Positions 36,649 through 45,995 of a stretch of DNA of 64,000 nt are shown one piece after another. The stretch is taken from NCBI RefSeq assembly GCF_000368825.1, contig NZ_KB849717.1, positions 520,063-584,062 of the forward strand. Direction: 5' to 3'. The DNA is from Acinetobacter ursingii DSM 16037 = CIP 107286 (lineage in GTDB: Bacteria > Pseudomonadota > Gammaproteobacteria > Pseudomonadales > Moraxellaceae). The position numbers and the translations under genes are program-made. The stretch's first letter is position 1; each line of letters starts with the position of its first letter. A model generated the notes under the pieces. That model was given only the letters and a program-made list of their open reading frames with translations, was not told the DNA's origin and searched no databases.

Positions 36649-39600
36649 TCATCGTTTAGCTGGCTGGTATTTAAACATAGAGCGAATCACGACATACATC
36701 AATGGAATGAATAGAAGAACCAGAATCGTGCCGAATAACACCCCACCAAAAACACTATAACCAATGGCCTGACGGCTGAGCGCACCTGCGCCCGTAGAAA
36801 ACATCAACGGTACCACACCTGCACCAAAAGCCAGTGAAGTCATGAGAATAGGACGTAAGCGCAAACCCGCAGATTTTAAGGCAGCATCAATTGCACTGGC
36901 ACCCTGCTCTTGCAAGTTCGCGGCAAATTCCACCATCAAAATCGCATTTTTACAAGACAAGCCAATCGTGGTCAGTAAAGCAATTTGAAAATAAATATCA
37001 TTGGCAAAGTTAAACCAATAACTAAACAGAATGGTTCCACCAATGCCTAATGGAATCGCCAGCATCACCACGGTTGGAATCGACCAACTTTCATAGAGCG
37101 CAGCCAAGCATAAAAAGATAAATGCAATCGAAATAATATATAGCCAGATCGCCTGATGACTCGATTGCAATTCTTGATATGAGAGCCCACTCCATGCCAA
37201 ACCGATATCTGGCATATCAGTAACCATTTGGCTGATCTGCTGCATCGCCTGACCTGTACTAGAACCATTGGCAGCATCGGCTTCCAGTTCAATCGCAGGA
37301 TATCCCATAAACCGCTCCAACAAGGGCGGCGCACCTTGCCATTGCACAGCACTAAACTGATTAAACGGGATCATTTGACCTTGGCTATTTTTGACAAACC
37401 AGTAACTTAAGTCTTCAGGTTTAGAGCGATAAGGGGCATCACCTTGCAAATAAACCCGTTTGATACGACCACGATCAATAAAGTCATTGATATAAGTACC
37501 GCTCCATGCGGTTGATAAAGTTCGATTGATATCATTGACATTGACACCATTGGCCATCGCAATCCGATGATCGATTTTAATGTTTAATACCGCCTGATCA
37601 TCATTACCTTTTTTATCAAGATTGCTGACTTGCTGACTCTTTGCACTTTGCTGTTGTAGATTTTGAAAACTAGCAATCAGTTTGTCACGCCCCAAACCTT
37701 TGACATCCTGTATCCAGAAATCCACTTTATCTGAATTCCCCAAACCACGAATCACTGACGGCATTAAGACATTAATTCGTGCCTGATTATTTTTTGAAAA
37801 ATATTTCGAAGCTCTGGCACGAATTTGTTGTGCGCTATTTTGATTACCCTTACGATCATCCCAATGTTTTAATGATACATAGGCTTGCCCTAGATTTTGC
37901 CCTGTTCCTGAAAAATTACGACCATTAATCACCATAATGCCATTGGTGTTGTTCTTTTCAGTGGTCTGAAAATAATCAGAGATTTGTTTACCAACTTCTT
38001 CAGTTTTACTCAATGGCGTCCCTTCAGGTAAAGTGAATTGAACCATTAAGGCGCCCTGATCTTCCTGTGGCAGGAAACTCGTCGGCAATGCCCGATAAAT
38101 CAAAACAAAGCTGACAATCAAGAGGATAAAAGCAGCACCAGAAATATATTTAAAATCAATGGATTTTTTAGAAAGTGTTAAATAATGGTTTTTAAGTTTA
38201 TCCAGACTGCGATTAAACCACTGTGCCCATCGGTACTGCTTGTTTTGGGGTTTGAGAAGTACAGCACATAAAGCAGGCGTTAAGATCAAAGCGACCATTA
38301 AAGACAGTGCCATCGCTGCGACAAGAGTAATCGAAAATTGTCGATAAATAATTCCCGTTGCGCCACTAAAAAATGACATCGGAATAAAAACCGCGGTGAG
38401 CACCAAAGTAATCCCCACCAAAGCGCCACCAATTTCCTGCATGGACTCAATACTGGCTTGTCTGGCATCGACCTGTTGCTCATGCATAATCCGCTCGACA
38501 TTTTCAACCACCACGATGGCATCGTCGACCAATAAACCTATTGCGAGTACCATGGCAAATAAGGTCAAAGTATTAATACTCATCCCCAGAACGGACAAAA
38601 TCGCAAATGTCCCTAATATCACCACAGGGACGGTGATCGCGGGGATTAAGGTGGCGCGCCAATTTTGTAAAAACAAAAACATGACCAAGACCACCAACAC
38701 GATGGCTTCTATCAATGTTGACACGACTTGGGAGATTGACTCTTTGACAAACGGCGTGTCATCACGTGGATAAATCACAAAATAACCGTCTGGCAAATTT
38801 TTCTTGAGGGTTTCGACTTCGGCGTACACCGCTTTTGCGGTTTGCATCAGATTTGCACCTACTGCAAGGGAAATCGATAATCCTGAACCTGGATAACCAT
38901 TAAGTCGGTTAAACACCTGATAGTTTTCAGCACCGACCTCAACCCTTGCTACATCTTTAAGATAGACAAAACTGCCATTTTGATTGGCTTTGATAATAAT
39001 ATTTTCAAATTGTTCTGGCGTTTGCAGCAGTGAACCCGATGTCACTTTGGCATTCAAATATTGATCATGGCTGGCTGGTAATTCACCAATTGCCCCTGCC
39101 GCAACTTGGGTATTTTGATTTTCAATTGCAGTACGGACATCACTGACCATAAGTTGATATTGTCTAAGTTTGGTCGGATCTAGCCAGATCCGCATCGCGT
39201 ATTGCGAACCAAAAACATTAACCTCACCGACACCTTCGATACGGCTTAGATTCAGCTCAAAGTTATTGCTTAAATAATCAGAAATATCAATATTGCTTGA
39301 GCGACCAGAGCGATCACCCAATCCAATCACCATAAATGAATCACTTAAGGATTTACGAACCGTAATCCCTTGACGCTGTACATCATCTGGAAGACGATTA
39401 ATCGCACCATTCACGGCATTTTGCACCTGAACCTGTGCTTCATCAGGATCTGTCCCTTGCGCAAAATACAGGCTGATGCGACTGCTACCATTGGCATCAC
39501 TACTGGAACTAAAATACAGTAAATGATCAATTCCCTTGATCTGTTGCTCCAAGACTTGAGTCACGCTATCTTCAACAGCCTGTGCATCGGCACCGCTATA

Positions 39601-39747
39601 GCTTGCAGAAACCGTAATCCGTGGTGGCGCAATATCTGGATAACGCTCAACAGGCAAATTTAAAACTGAAAACAAACCCACTGCCATGATAATAATGGCA
39701 AGTACACAAGCAAAAATGGGACGATCAATAAAAAATCTGGAGAGCAT
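36649..39747 (-). CDS. RND multidrug efflux permease (AcrB/HAE1 family), orphan
   Basis: A 1032-aa inner-membrane pump with the 12-helix AcrB plan: the first helix in FIDRPIFACVLAIIIMAVGLFS, large periplasmic loops, and the proton-relay DD in GLLVDDAIVVVENVER near 405. The C-terminal half has SCKNAILMVEFA and GAGVVPLM-type motifs. Such pumps export drugs and solvents with a membrane fusion protein and an outer-membrane channel. Neither partner is encoded next to it, so it must use unlinked ones. Upstream 39748-40127 is non-coding. Confidence 0.93.
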   Translation of the reverse strand: MLSRFFIDRPIFACVLAIIIMAVGLFSVLNLPVERYPDIAPPRITVSASYSGADAQAVEDSVTQVLEQQIKGIDHLLYFSSSSDANGSSRISLYFAQGTDPDEAQVQVQNAVNGAINRLPDDVQRQGITVRKSLSDSFMVIGLGDRSGRSSNIDISDYLSNNFELNLSRIEGVGEVNVFGSQYAMRIWLDPTKLRQYQLMVSDVRTAIENQNTQVAAGAIGELPASHDQYLNAKVTSGSLLQTPEQFENIIIKANQNGSFVYLKDVARVEVGAENYQVFNRLNGYPGSGLSISLAVGANLMQTAKAVYAEVETLKKNLPDGYFVIYPRDDTPFVKESISQVVSTLIEAIVLVVLVMFLFLQNWRATLIPAITVPVVILGTFAILSVLGMSINTLTLFAMVLAIGLLVDDAIVVVENVERIMHEQQVDARQASIESMQEIGGALVGITLVLTAVFIPMSFFSGATGIIYRQFSITLVAAMALSLMVALILTPALCAVLLKPQNKQYRWAQWFNRSLDKLKNHYLTLSKKSIDFKYISGAAFILLIVSFVLIYRALPTSFLPQEDQGALMVQFTLPEGTPLSKTEEVGKQISDYFQTTEKNNTNGIMVINGRNFSGTGQNLGQAYVSLKHWDDRKGNQNSAQQIRARASKYFSKNNQARINVLMPSVIRGLGNSDKVDFWIQDVKGLGRDKLIASFQNLQQQSAKSQQVSNLDKKGNDDQAVLNIKIDHRIAMANGVNVNDINRTLSTAWSGTYINDFIDRGRIKRVYLQGDAPYRSKPEDLSYWFVKNSQGQMIPFNQFSAVQWQGAPPLLERFMGYPAIELEADAANGSSTGQAMQQISQMVTDMPDIGLAWSGLSYQELQSSHQAIWLYIISIAFIFLCLAALYESWSIPTVVMLAIPLGIGGTILFSYWFNFANDIYFQIALLTTIGLSCKNAILMVEFAANLQEQGASAIDAALKSAGLRLRPILMTSLAFGAGVVPLMFSTGAGALSRQAIGYSVFGGVLFGTILVLLFIPLMYVVIRSMFKYQPAKR

Positions 39748-40127
39748 GAGCGCTTTACTTCCAATGTAAGGGAGCGAAATGTCAAATAAAAATGTTCAGT
39801 TGCAACGATGATCAACTTGAATAATCTATTGATAATCAATGAGTCTTTATTTAAATACAAGCATTTTTAATATAAATTTTCAGAGCAGAAAAAAAACGGA
39901 TAAATCATGGAGATTATGTATAAAGACTGCGATTTTAAGGGCTTTTCTTCATCAAAAAAACATCAAAACGTCATCACCTTGTCAAATTATATCGTCATGC
40001 TACCCAATCAACCTTTTTTTAAATCAGGTTGTTGAAGATCGATAACAATCATCAAAAAATTTCTACATTCCTCATATAGTCTTAAGTAAAATTCTTCAAA
40101 CTTCAAAGCATCTTTTGATAACGGTAA
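39748..40127. other. Intergenic region between the RND gene and dgkA
   Basis: A 380-bp divergent gap, AT-rich, expected to carry both promoters. I see no ORF, RNA gene or strong repeat in it. Confidence 0.5.
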
Positions 40128-40514
40128 ATGTCCATGAAAACCACGTCTCCTTCTCCATACAAAGGTCAACACGGCATCAAGCGCATTCTCAATGCGACAA
40201 GCTATTCCATCTCGGGTTTTAAAGCTGCATTTAAACTCGAAGCCGCATTTAGACAAATTATTTTGCTGAATATTGTGTTATTGCTGGTGAATCTAAGTCT
40301 GGATTTTAGCCCAGTTGAACGGATCTTACTGATTGGCGTTGGTTTCATTGCCATTATTGTTGAATTATTTAATTCTGCGATTGAAGCTGTGGTGGATCGA
40401 ATTTCACTTGAAAAACATGAACTGTCTAAAAATGCCAAAGATATGGGTAGCGCTGCTCAATTTGTTGCCTTAAGCCTGATCGCAATCACTTGGTTGATTG
40501 TTTTATGGGGATAA
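40128..40514 (+). CDS. dgkA: Diacylglycerol kinase DgkA
   Basis: A 128-aa integral membrane enzyme that phosphorylates diacylglycerol to phosphatidic acid, recycling lipid left over from envelope synthesis. Three transmembrane helices are visible after an N-terminal amphipathic segment. The family signature is ELFNSAIEAVVDRIS followed by HELSKNAKDMGSAAQ near residues 78-105. An ATG two codons in is an alternative start; ribosome sites are weak for both. Confidence 0.95.
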   Translation: MSMKTTSPSPYKGQHGIKRILNATSYSISGFKAAFKLEAAFRQIILLNIVLLLVNLSLDFSPVERILLIGVGFIAIIVELFNSAIEAVVDRISLEKHELSKNAKDMGSAAQFVALSLIAITWLIVLWG

Positions 40515-40680
40515 AAATAATATCTCTAATTTTATAATGGGCAAGGCAAAAGAAAAATCAAAGATGCTTATACCTATTTAAGTAAGATATAAACATCCCA
40601 ATATCAAAGCCATATTTTAGAAAGGAAAAAAGTAAATAAGGAGACCCTAAGCTTTTAGCCATTAGGCAAAAAAAAGTGAG

Positions 40681-40965
40681 TTATAGATCAAGATTTTTCA
40701 AAAATACCCATGGAAAAATACCTTGATCATGTCCATCACTAAAACAGATTTGAGCGCCATATCCCTGATCAAACATAGCGGTAACTTGCACAGTATGTGC
40801 ATCTACAACCGCTTGGTGACGTAGACGTTTGGCCTTACAGAAACCGCAAGGGCAGATTTCACGAAGCTGTTGATGGCTGATGAGCAGATCCTTATCGGGC
40901 CATTTGAATGCAACGGTATGTTGCTGTACATCGACATGGATATTTGGTTTAAGTTGCATGCGCAT
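40681..40965 (-). CDS. DUF971 (GBBH-like N-terminal domain) protein
   Basis: A 94-aa protein that is a single DUF971 domain, the fold found at the N terminus of gamma-butyrobetaine hydroxylases and as a stand-alone protein near Fe-S proteins. The metal-binding-like motif LREICPCGFCKAKR is at about 34-47 and the family ending SDGHDQGIFPWVFLKNL at about 75-92. I start at the ATG at 40965, which overlaps the HEAT gene end; the next ATG at 40959 is possible. It is the last gene of the flavoprotein operon. Function unknown. Confidence 0.85.
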   Translation of the reverse strand: MRMQLKPNIHVDVQQHTVAFKWPDKDLLISHQQLREICPCGFCKAKRLRHQAVVDAHTVQVTAMFDQGYGAQICFSDGHDQGIFPWVFLKNLDL

Positions 40966-41941
40966 ATTCCCGAATCTGATCCAGACCGATACGAATTGCT
41001 TTACGCACTTCAGGATCAGGATCCTGTTCATGATCGCGGAGTAGTTGCGTAGATTGCTCGCCACCAATCTCACCCAGTGCCAGTGCAACTTCCTTACGTA
41101 AATTACTGATCTCATGCTTGAAATTTTCTGCCAGACCGTCCAGTGCCAATCTGGATTTTAACAACCCCAGACTTCTGGTCACCGCAATTCTGACCTGCCA
41201 GTATGGATCCAGCAATAATGGCAATAAGGCTTGCTCAAGTGCAGTCGCCCTAAGTTTACCGATAGTCAAAGTTGCTTCGACCCGCAATTGCCAATCAGGA
41301 GCGTGTAAAGCACTTTCTAATGCAGTGCTGACTTGCGTCGATATCTGCTGAGTATAGCTCAGCCCCCCAGTCGCAATACGACGTGTTTCTTGATCAATAT
41401 CGTTCTGAGCAATATCAGCCAGAATGTCTACGGCCTGCTGTTGTTGCAACCAGCTTAAAGCACTGACTGCCTCGCGACGTACATGAATATCGCGATGTTG
41501 GGTATGTTGCAAAATACGGTCATATGAAGCAATTGATCGTAATGGTTTAAGCGCACGCAATATGGCAATTTTTACCATGCTATTATTGGAGTCCAGATAA
41601 GGTGTAAGGATCTCGGCAGATTCAGGATTTTTTACTTCACTCAGGCTTTGTGTCGCCGCATCGACCACCATCATTGAGTCATCATTCAAGGCATTTGCCA
41701 ATGCCTGTAAGGATGCTGAATCCTCCCAACCCTCTAGTCGTTTTGCCGCTTCCTGACGAACGATCACTGCGGGATCATGCTGTAGTGCATAATGTAACCA
41801 TGGTAAAAGTTCTTCGCGTTCTTCTTCTGCAATGTGCATCAGGGTAATGAAACGAATTTTTTCATCATTCGTGTTCAACTGCCTAAAAAATTCTTGATCA
41901 TCTTCATCAAGATCAAGCACTTGTGGATATTGAATAGACAT
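40949..41941 (-). CDS. HEAT-repeat protein
   Basis: A 330-aa protein made almost wholly of helical HEAT repeats of about 31 residues, with recurring motifs such as DPAVIVRQEAAKRL, DIHVRREAVSAL, PYWQVRIAVTRSLG and DPEVRKAIRIGL. No catalytic motif is visible. Proteins of this shape act as scaffolds or as lyase-type chaperones. It follows the ferredoxin gene by 63 bp and overlaps the DUF971 gene, so it probably serves the flavoprotein-ferredoxin pair, perhaps in assembly. That role is inference. Confidence 0.88.
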   Translation of the reverse strand: MSIQYPQVLDLDEDDQEFFRQLNTNDEKIRFITLMHIAEEEREELLPWLHYALQHDPAVIVRQEAAKRLEGWEDSASLQALANALNDDSMMVVDAATQSLSEVKNPESAEILTPYLDSNNSMVKIAILRALKPLRSIASYDRILQHTQHRDIHVRREAVSALSWLQQQQAVDILADIAQNDIDQETRRIATGGLSYTQQISTQVSTALESALHAPDWQLRVEATLTIGKLRATALEQALLPLLLDPYWQVRIAVTRSLGLLKSRLALDGLAENFKHEISNLRKEVALALGEIGGEQSTQLLRDHEQDPDPEVRKAIRIGLDQIREYAHAT

Positions 41942-42004
41942 GTATTATCCTTTTTCGATGTTATGAATGCAGCTGTTAACCCTCTAGGTCATTCTTCCAA
42001 TAAA

Positions 42005-42250
42005 TTATTTCAATAAATATGGAATATTGACCTGAATCGCATCTGTCGGGCAGTCCTTTTCACACGGCATGCAGTACCAGCATTCATCAAACTGCATAAA
42101 GGCTTTTTGGGTATGCGGATCAATCGCCAGTAAATCCAGCGGGCAGACGTCTACACAAACCGTACATCCCTTGTCAGCAATACATTTATCTTCATCGACC
42201 AAAACTGGAGCGACGCTACGATGATTAATTTCTTTAAAAATAAGTGCCAT
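42005..42250 (-). CDS. AprB-like double [4Fe-4S] ferredoxin
   Basis: An 81-aa ferredoxin with two cluster motifs: C23-x5-C29-x2-C32-x3-C36 followed by proline, and C57-x2-C60-x2-C63-x3-C67 followed by proline. The second motif region (ECWYCMPCEKDCPTDAIQV) closely resembles adenylylsulfate reductase subunit AprB. It lacks the long AprB C-terminal tail that wraps around AprA. It is encoded 18 bp downstream of the flavoprotein gene and is the likely electron partner of that enzyme. Confidence 0.9.
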   Translation of the reverse strand: MALIFKEINHRSVAPVLVDEDKCIADKGCTVCVDVCPLDLLAIDPHTQKAFMQFDECWYCMPCEKDCPTDAIQVNIPYLLK

Positions 42251-42268
42251 TTGTCATGATCCTTCTGT

Positions 42269-44050
42269 TTAACCTGTCACAGTTTCTTTATGCGTTTTCT
42301 GGATACGAAGCTGATCATAGGACTGTGCTTCACTTTCATGAATCGGAACCACATAGGGTTCAATGGCCTTTTTAAAACTCACCATATTGCCTTGTTCATC
42401 TTTTTTCAAATGGGCATGACAAAACCAGTTTTCGTTGTTTTTTTCGGGAAAATCTGCACGGTAGTGGTATAACCCCCAACGACTTTCAGTCCGAAAGAGT
42501 GATGCTCTAGCTGCCATTTCAGCGCAGTCCCGAATCACAGATACCTCTGCGGCGCGCATCAACTCATGTGGGTTGTGGACCGCAATCTGCAAAATATCCT
42601 GCTTGATTTCTTCAAAACGGCGCAAACCGATTTCCATCTTTTGTCGTGTTTTGGGCGGCTGTAAATAATCATTCACAAAGCGACGTAATTTATACTCGAC
42701 CTGTTCAGGTGATAACCCTTCCTGACGAGATAACGGCGCATAGATTCTGGCTTTTTCCTGTTCAATCTCCGCCTGATTTAGCTTGCTGTCTTCGACATCC
42801 ATCACGTATTGCGCGGCATTGACTCCAGCAAACCAACCATAGGTAAATGCACCTAACATATAATTATGCGGTACAGCGGCCATATCACCCGCACTATATA
42901 AGCCTTTGACCGAAGTTTCCGCTTTCTCGTTCACCCATACGCCGGATGCACTGTGCCCACTACAAAAACCAATCTCGGAAATATGCATCTCGACCATATC
43001 TTGACGATAATTTGTGCCTCGCCCTTGATGAAAACGCCCTCGGCTCGGACGCTCATTGCTATGTAAAATCTCCTCAATCGTCTGGATAGTCTCTTCGGCC
43101 AGATGATCAACTTTAAGGAATACAGGACCATTACCACTTTCAAGTTCCTGATAAAATTCCCACATCATCTGTCCGCTCCAGTAATCACACTCAATAAAGC
43201 GTTCACCTTTACTATTGGCGGTGTAACCGCCTAGTGGTCCAGTAACATAAGCACAGGCAGGACCGTTATAATCCTTAATCAGTGGATTAATCTGAAAGCA
43301 TTCCAGATTGGATAATTCCGCACCAGCATGATAAGCCATGGCATAACCATCACCTGCATTGGTCGGGTTCTCATAGGTACCCATGAGATAGCCTGATGCT
43401 GGTAACCCCAGACGACCTGCGGCACCGCAGCATAAAATGGCAGCTTTGGTTTTGATCACATAAAACTCACCAGTACGACAGTCAAAACCGAGTACACCAT
43501 TAATCGCCCCCTGTTCATTCTTCAACAGCTTGGTAGTGACAATACGATTATTAATTTTTACCTGCGCACGCTTGAGCTGGCGATACAACACTTTCTTTAC
43601 ATCATGCCCTTCAGGCATCGGTAATACATATGCCCCCATGTGGTGGACTTTTTTAACTGCAAACTCGCCAGTTTCATCTTTCTCAAACTTAATCCCCCAT
43701 TCATTCAGTTGCTGAATAGTTTTAAAACTATGTTGAGCATAGGCATAAATCGTGGTCTGGTTGACGACACCATCATTGGCAATGGTAATTTCCTTGGTAT
43801 ATTGTTCTGGCGTGGCATAACCGGGAATGATGGCATTATTCAGACCATCCATGCCCATTGAGATTGCACCACTGCGTTTTACATTGGCCTTCTCAATCAG
43901 CAAGACATTAAGAGCAGGATTTTCCTTTTTGGCTTTAATCGCCGCCATAGGTCCAGCCGTTCCTCCACCAATCACCACGATGTCAAATTCCAGATATTTA
44001 GTTTCCAGACTTGAATAGTCGGTCTGGACATGATTCGTTTGAGATTCCAT
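42269..44050 (-). CDS. FAD flavoprotein of the fumarate reductase / AprA family
   Basis: A 593-aa enzyme with an N-terminal FAD Rossmann motif (VVIGGGTAGPMAAIKAK near residue 25), a capping domain, and a second FAD contact near GLYSAGDMAAVPHNYMLGAF at about 385-405. A helical C-terminal domain follows. It is related to succinate dehydrogenase, fumarate reductase and APS reductase alpha subunits. I start at the ATG at 44050 after GGAGAG; an upstream start at 44083 lacks such a site. With its AprB-like partner it could reduce or oxidise a sulfur compound. The substrate is not known. Confidence 0.88.
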   Translation of the reverse strand: MESQTNHVQTDYSSLETKYLEFDIVVIGGGTAGPMAAIKAKKENPALNVLLIEKANVKRSGAISMGMDGLNNAIIPGYATPEQYTKEITIANDGVVNQTTIYAYAQHSFKTIQQLNEWGIKFEKDETGEFAVKKVHHMGAYVLPMPEGHDVKKVLYRQLKRAQVKINNRIVTTKLLKNEQGAINGVLGFDCRTGEFYVIKTKAAILCCGAAGRLGLPASGYLMGTYENPTNAGDGYAMAYHAGAELSNLECFQINPLIKDYNGPACAYVTGPLGGYTANSKGERFIECDYWSGQMMWEFYQELESGNGPVFLKVDHLAEETIQTIEEILHSNERPSRGRFHQGRGTNYRQDMVEMHISEIGFCSGHSASGVWVNEKAETSVKGLYSAGDMAAVPHNYMLGAFTYGWFAGVNAAQYVMDVEDSKLNQAEIEQEKARIYAPLSRQEGLSPEQVEYKLRRFVNDYLQPPKTRQKMEIGLRRFEEIKQDILQIAVHNPHELMRAAEVSVIRDCAEMAARASLFRTESRWGLYHYRADFPEKNNENWFCHAHLKKDEQGNMVSFKKAIEPYVVPIHESEAQSYDQLRIQKTHKETVTG

Positions 44051-44155
44051 ATCTCTCTCCAAAATGACAAAGCCTGTGATCATTCCAAAAGCGTTGTCAT
44101 CACTTAAAATATGTTTGTAAATAAAAGTTCGGAATGGATTGATCCGACATTCTTC

Positions 44156-44899
44156 CTAACGATAAATACGTAACTGGTACTGAAAACTTTCCCCTGAAAA
44201 ATACAAAAACTCATAATCCAGCGGATGGTTTTGGGCATCATGAGTCAGGCGTTCAACCCTTAAGATTGGTGTATGCACATCGATTGACAGGAGTTCAGCC
44301 AACTCGTCGTCGGCAGTAATCGCATCGATATTGAGATCGGCATAACCCAGTGGAATCTGTAAATCCTCTTCCAGAGATTTGAAAATATCCGTGCTGCGCA
44401 AATCTACCTGTTGCTCGAATAATTTTTTGCCGATGACTTCGGGTAAATAAGTCAGTTCATAAGACACTGGTTCGTTGTTTAATAGACGAACTCGTTTGAT
44501 TTCAGTGACTTCACTACTGACAGGCAACTTAAGCTTTGCCGCAACTTTTAAAGGTGCCGACACAAACTTTACCGATAACACCTCATTGATAATATGATGT
44601 CCCGAATGGGACATTGCCTCGGCAAAGCCCTGTAATTGGCTAATGTTTTGATAGGCTTTGGGTTTACTAACGAATGTCCCCTTGCCATGAACCTTAAAGA
44701 TCACGCTCTCTTGCGACAGCTTGTGCAATGCCTGTCTGACCGTGATCCGACTGACACCAAACTGCTCCGACAACTCATGCTCGGAAGGGAGCTGTGCCAA
44801 AGGCTGATAGGTGCCATCCAGAATATGCGCCAACAACTGCTCTTTGACTTGCTCATACAACGGTCGCTGGCTATGGGGCTTGCCGACTTGTTCTATCAT
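44156..44899 (-). CDS. GntR/HutC-family regulator with UTRA domain
   Basis: A 247-aa regulator. Residues about 15-75 are the GntR winged helix (LAHILDGTYQPLAQLPSEHELSEQFGVSRITVRQALHKLSQE); residues about 95-240 are a UTRA ligand domain. The ATG at 44899 is preferred to a TTG at 44908. It is the first gene of the leftward operon, 105 bp before the flavoprotein gene. A palindrome just upstream suggests autoregulation. Its ligand could be a sulfur metabolite; this is a guess from the neighbours. Confidence 0.9.
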   Translation of the reverse strand: MIEQVGKPHSQRPLYEQVKEQLLAHILDGTYQPLAQLPSEHELSEQFGVSRITVRQALHKLSQESVIFKVHGKGTFVSKPKAYQNISQLQGFAEAMSHSGHHIINEVLSVKFVSAPLKVAAKLKLPVSSEVTEIKRVRLLNNEPVSYELTYLPEVIGKKLFEQQVDLRSTDIFKSLEEDLQIPLGYADLNIDAITADDELAELLSIDVHTPILRVERLTHDAQNHPLDYEFLYFSGESFQYQLRIYR

Positions 44900-44905
44900 G
44901 TTGCT

Positions 44906-44941
44906 CAACTTGTTATAACAACTTGGTTAAATAATAAGTTG
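44906..44941. promoter_or_regulatory. Candidate GntR operator cluster
   Basis: The perfect 12-bp palindrome TTGTTATAACAA is at 44910-44921. CAACTTG occurs in direct repeat at 44906-44912 and 44919-44925, and its inverse AAGTTG is at 44936-44941. The cluster lies within 45 bp of the regulator start codon. HutC-group regulators bind short AT-rich palindromes of this kind. Confidence 0.5.
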
Positions 44942-45450
44942 AATTTTTTTCTGCTTAAAATAAGGATTCCTCATATACTTAGTTAAAAAGTAAAAATAAA
45001 TATTAACTAAGAAAAAAATAAGAATTAATGATATGATTTTTATAGATTATTAAAATTTTTATCAGATTTAATGCAATCAATATCAAAATAAAACATAAAG
45101 AGGATCCTAGTTTTAAATAGCTCGACTTGTATTAGTTTAATTTCAATAAAATATCTAAAATATTCTAAGTGGATCTGAGAATTTATTAGACTTCTTTCAT
45201 CATGGTTTAAACCCTCTTTATTTTTCCTATAAGGAGAAATAAAAGGAACTGATGAAAGAAATCTACTCATCAATCAGCAAAAAAGATTAAAAACCTGAGC
45301 ATAGGATTAGCTTGATTCATTTAAAAGGATCAACATTTTATTTTTCATATTTCATATATAGAAATTATATTTACTTATTTTTAAGAATAAAGAATTAGGC
45401 ATAGCATATCATTAATACCTATGATGATTAGCGATAAGGATGTTTGTTTC
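44909..45450. other. Divergent intergenic region between the GntR and rhodanese operons
   Basis: About 540 bp with no supportable ORF. It contains the GntR-site candidate at 44906-44941, the palindromic element at 45188-45264, and otherwise very AT-rich DNA that must hold the promoters of both operons. Confidence 0.6.
45188..45264. repeat. Long imperfect palindrome, copy 2
   Basis: The left arm starts AGACTTCTTTCATCATGG and the right arm, reverse complemented, starts AGATTTCTTTCATCAG; the centre pairs TTATTTTTCC with GGAGAAATAA. The left arm, through GTTTAAACCCTCTTTATT, matches the reverse-complemented right arm of the element at 9864-9953. The right arm here is about 9 bases shorter than in copy 1. 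It sits between the two sulfur operons. Confidence 0.7.
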
Positions 45451-45945
45451 ATGAATGCCAAAATCAACACACCAGACCATTTACCATCTTCTGAGAAAGT
45501 ATCTTCAGCGCATATCCTTCAACAGGCGCAACAATATGCAAAACAACACGAGCTTAACTTTACCGGCAGTGTCTCTCCCGTAGATGCATGGCATTTAATT
45601 CAACAGGGACAGGCCGTTCTGGTTGACGTTCGCACCAATGAAGAACGTAAATTTGTCGGCTATGTTCCAGAAAGTGTGCATGTCGCTTGGGCAACGGGTA
45701 CTGCTTTTAACCGAAATCCGCGCTTCTTAAAAGAGCTTGAAAATAAGGTCGGTAAAGATAAAACCATACTATTACTTTGTCGTAGTGGCAAACGTTCGGC
45801 GCTTGCAGCAGAAGCAGCATTTCATGCAGGTTTTCAGCACATTTATAATATTTTAGAAGGGTTTGAAGGTGATCTGAACGAACAGCAACAGCGTAATAGT
45901 CATAATGGTTGGCGCACGCACCAACTGCCATGGCAACAGGATTAA
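45451..45945 (+). CDS. Rhodanese-like sulfurtransferase of the encapsulin operon
   Basis: A 164-aa single-domain rhodanese. The catalytic loop is LLLCRSGKRS with C110, which would carry a persulfide; the fold strand LVDVRTNEERKFVGY is at 57-71. I start at the ATG at 45451, ten bases after AAGGA; earlier ATGs at 45421 and 45424 have no ribosome site. It is the first gene of the operon with serine acetyltransferase, encapsulin and cysteine desulfurase, so it probably passes sulfur to or from the compartment. Confidence 0.9.
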   Translation: MNAKINTPDHLPSSEKVSSAHILQQAQQYAKQHELNFTGSVSPVDAWHLIQQGQAVLVDVRTNEERKFVGYVPESVHVAWATGTAFNRNPRFLKELENKVGKDKTILLLCRSGKRSALAAEAAFHAGFQHIYNILEGFEGDLNEQQQRNSHNGWRTHQLPWQQD

Positions 45946-45995
45946 CTCAGCATTTATACAGCCAATCATCTCAATCACTCAATCAAGGAATCAAT

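Noticed and set aside
40949-41115. Longer 144-aa version of the DUF971 protein starting at 41115
   Set aside because: Its first 50 residues overlap the HEAT gene in another frame and do not belong to the DUF971 family; the start at 40965 gives the normal length.
42005-44050. Classic dissimilatory APS reductase (AprBA)
   Set aside because: The ferredoxin lacks the AprB tail and there is no sat, qmo or dsr gene nearby; I keep only the family resemblance.
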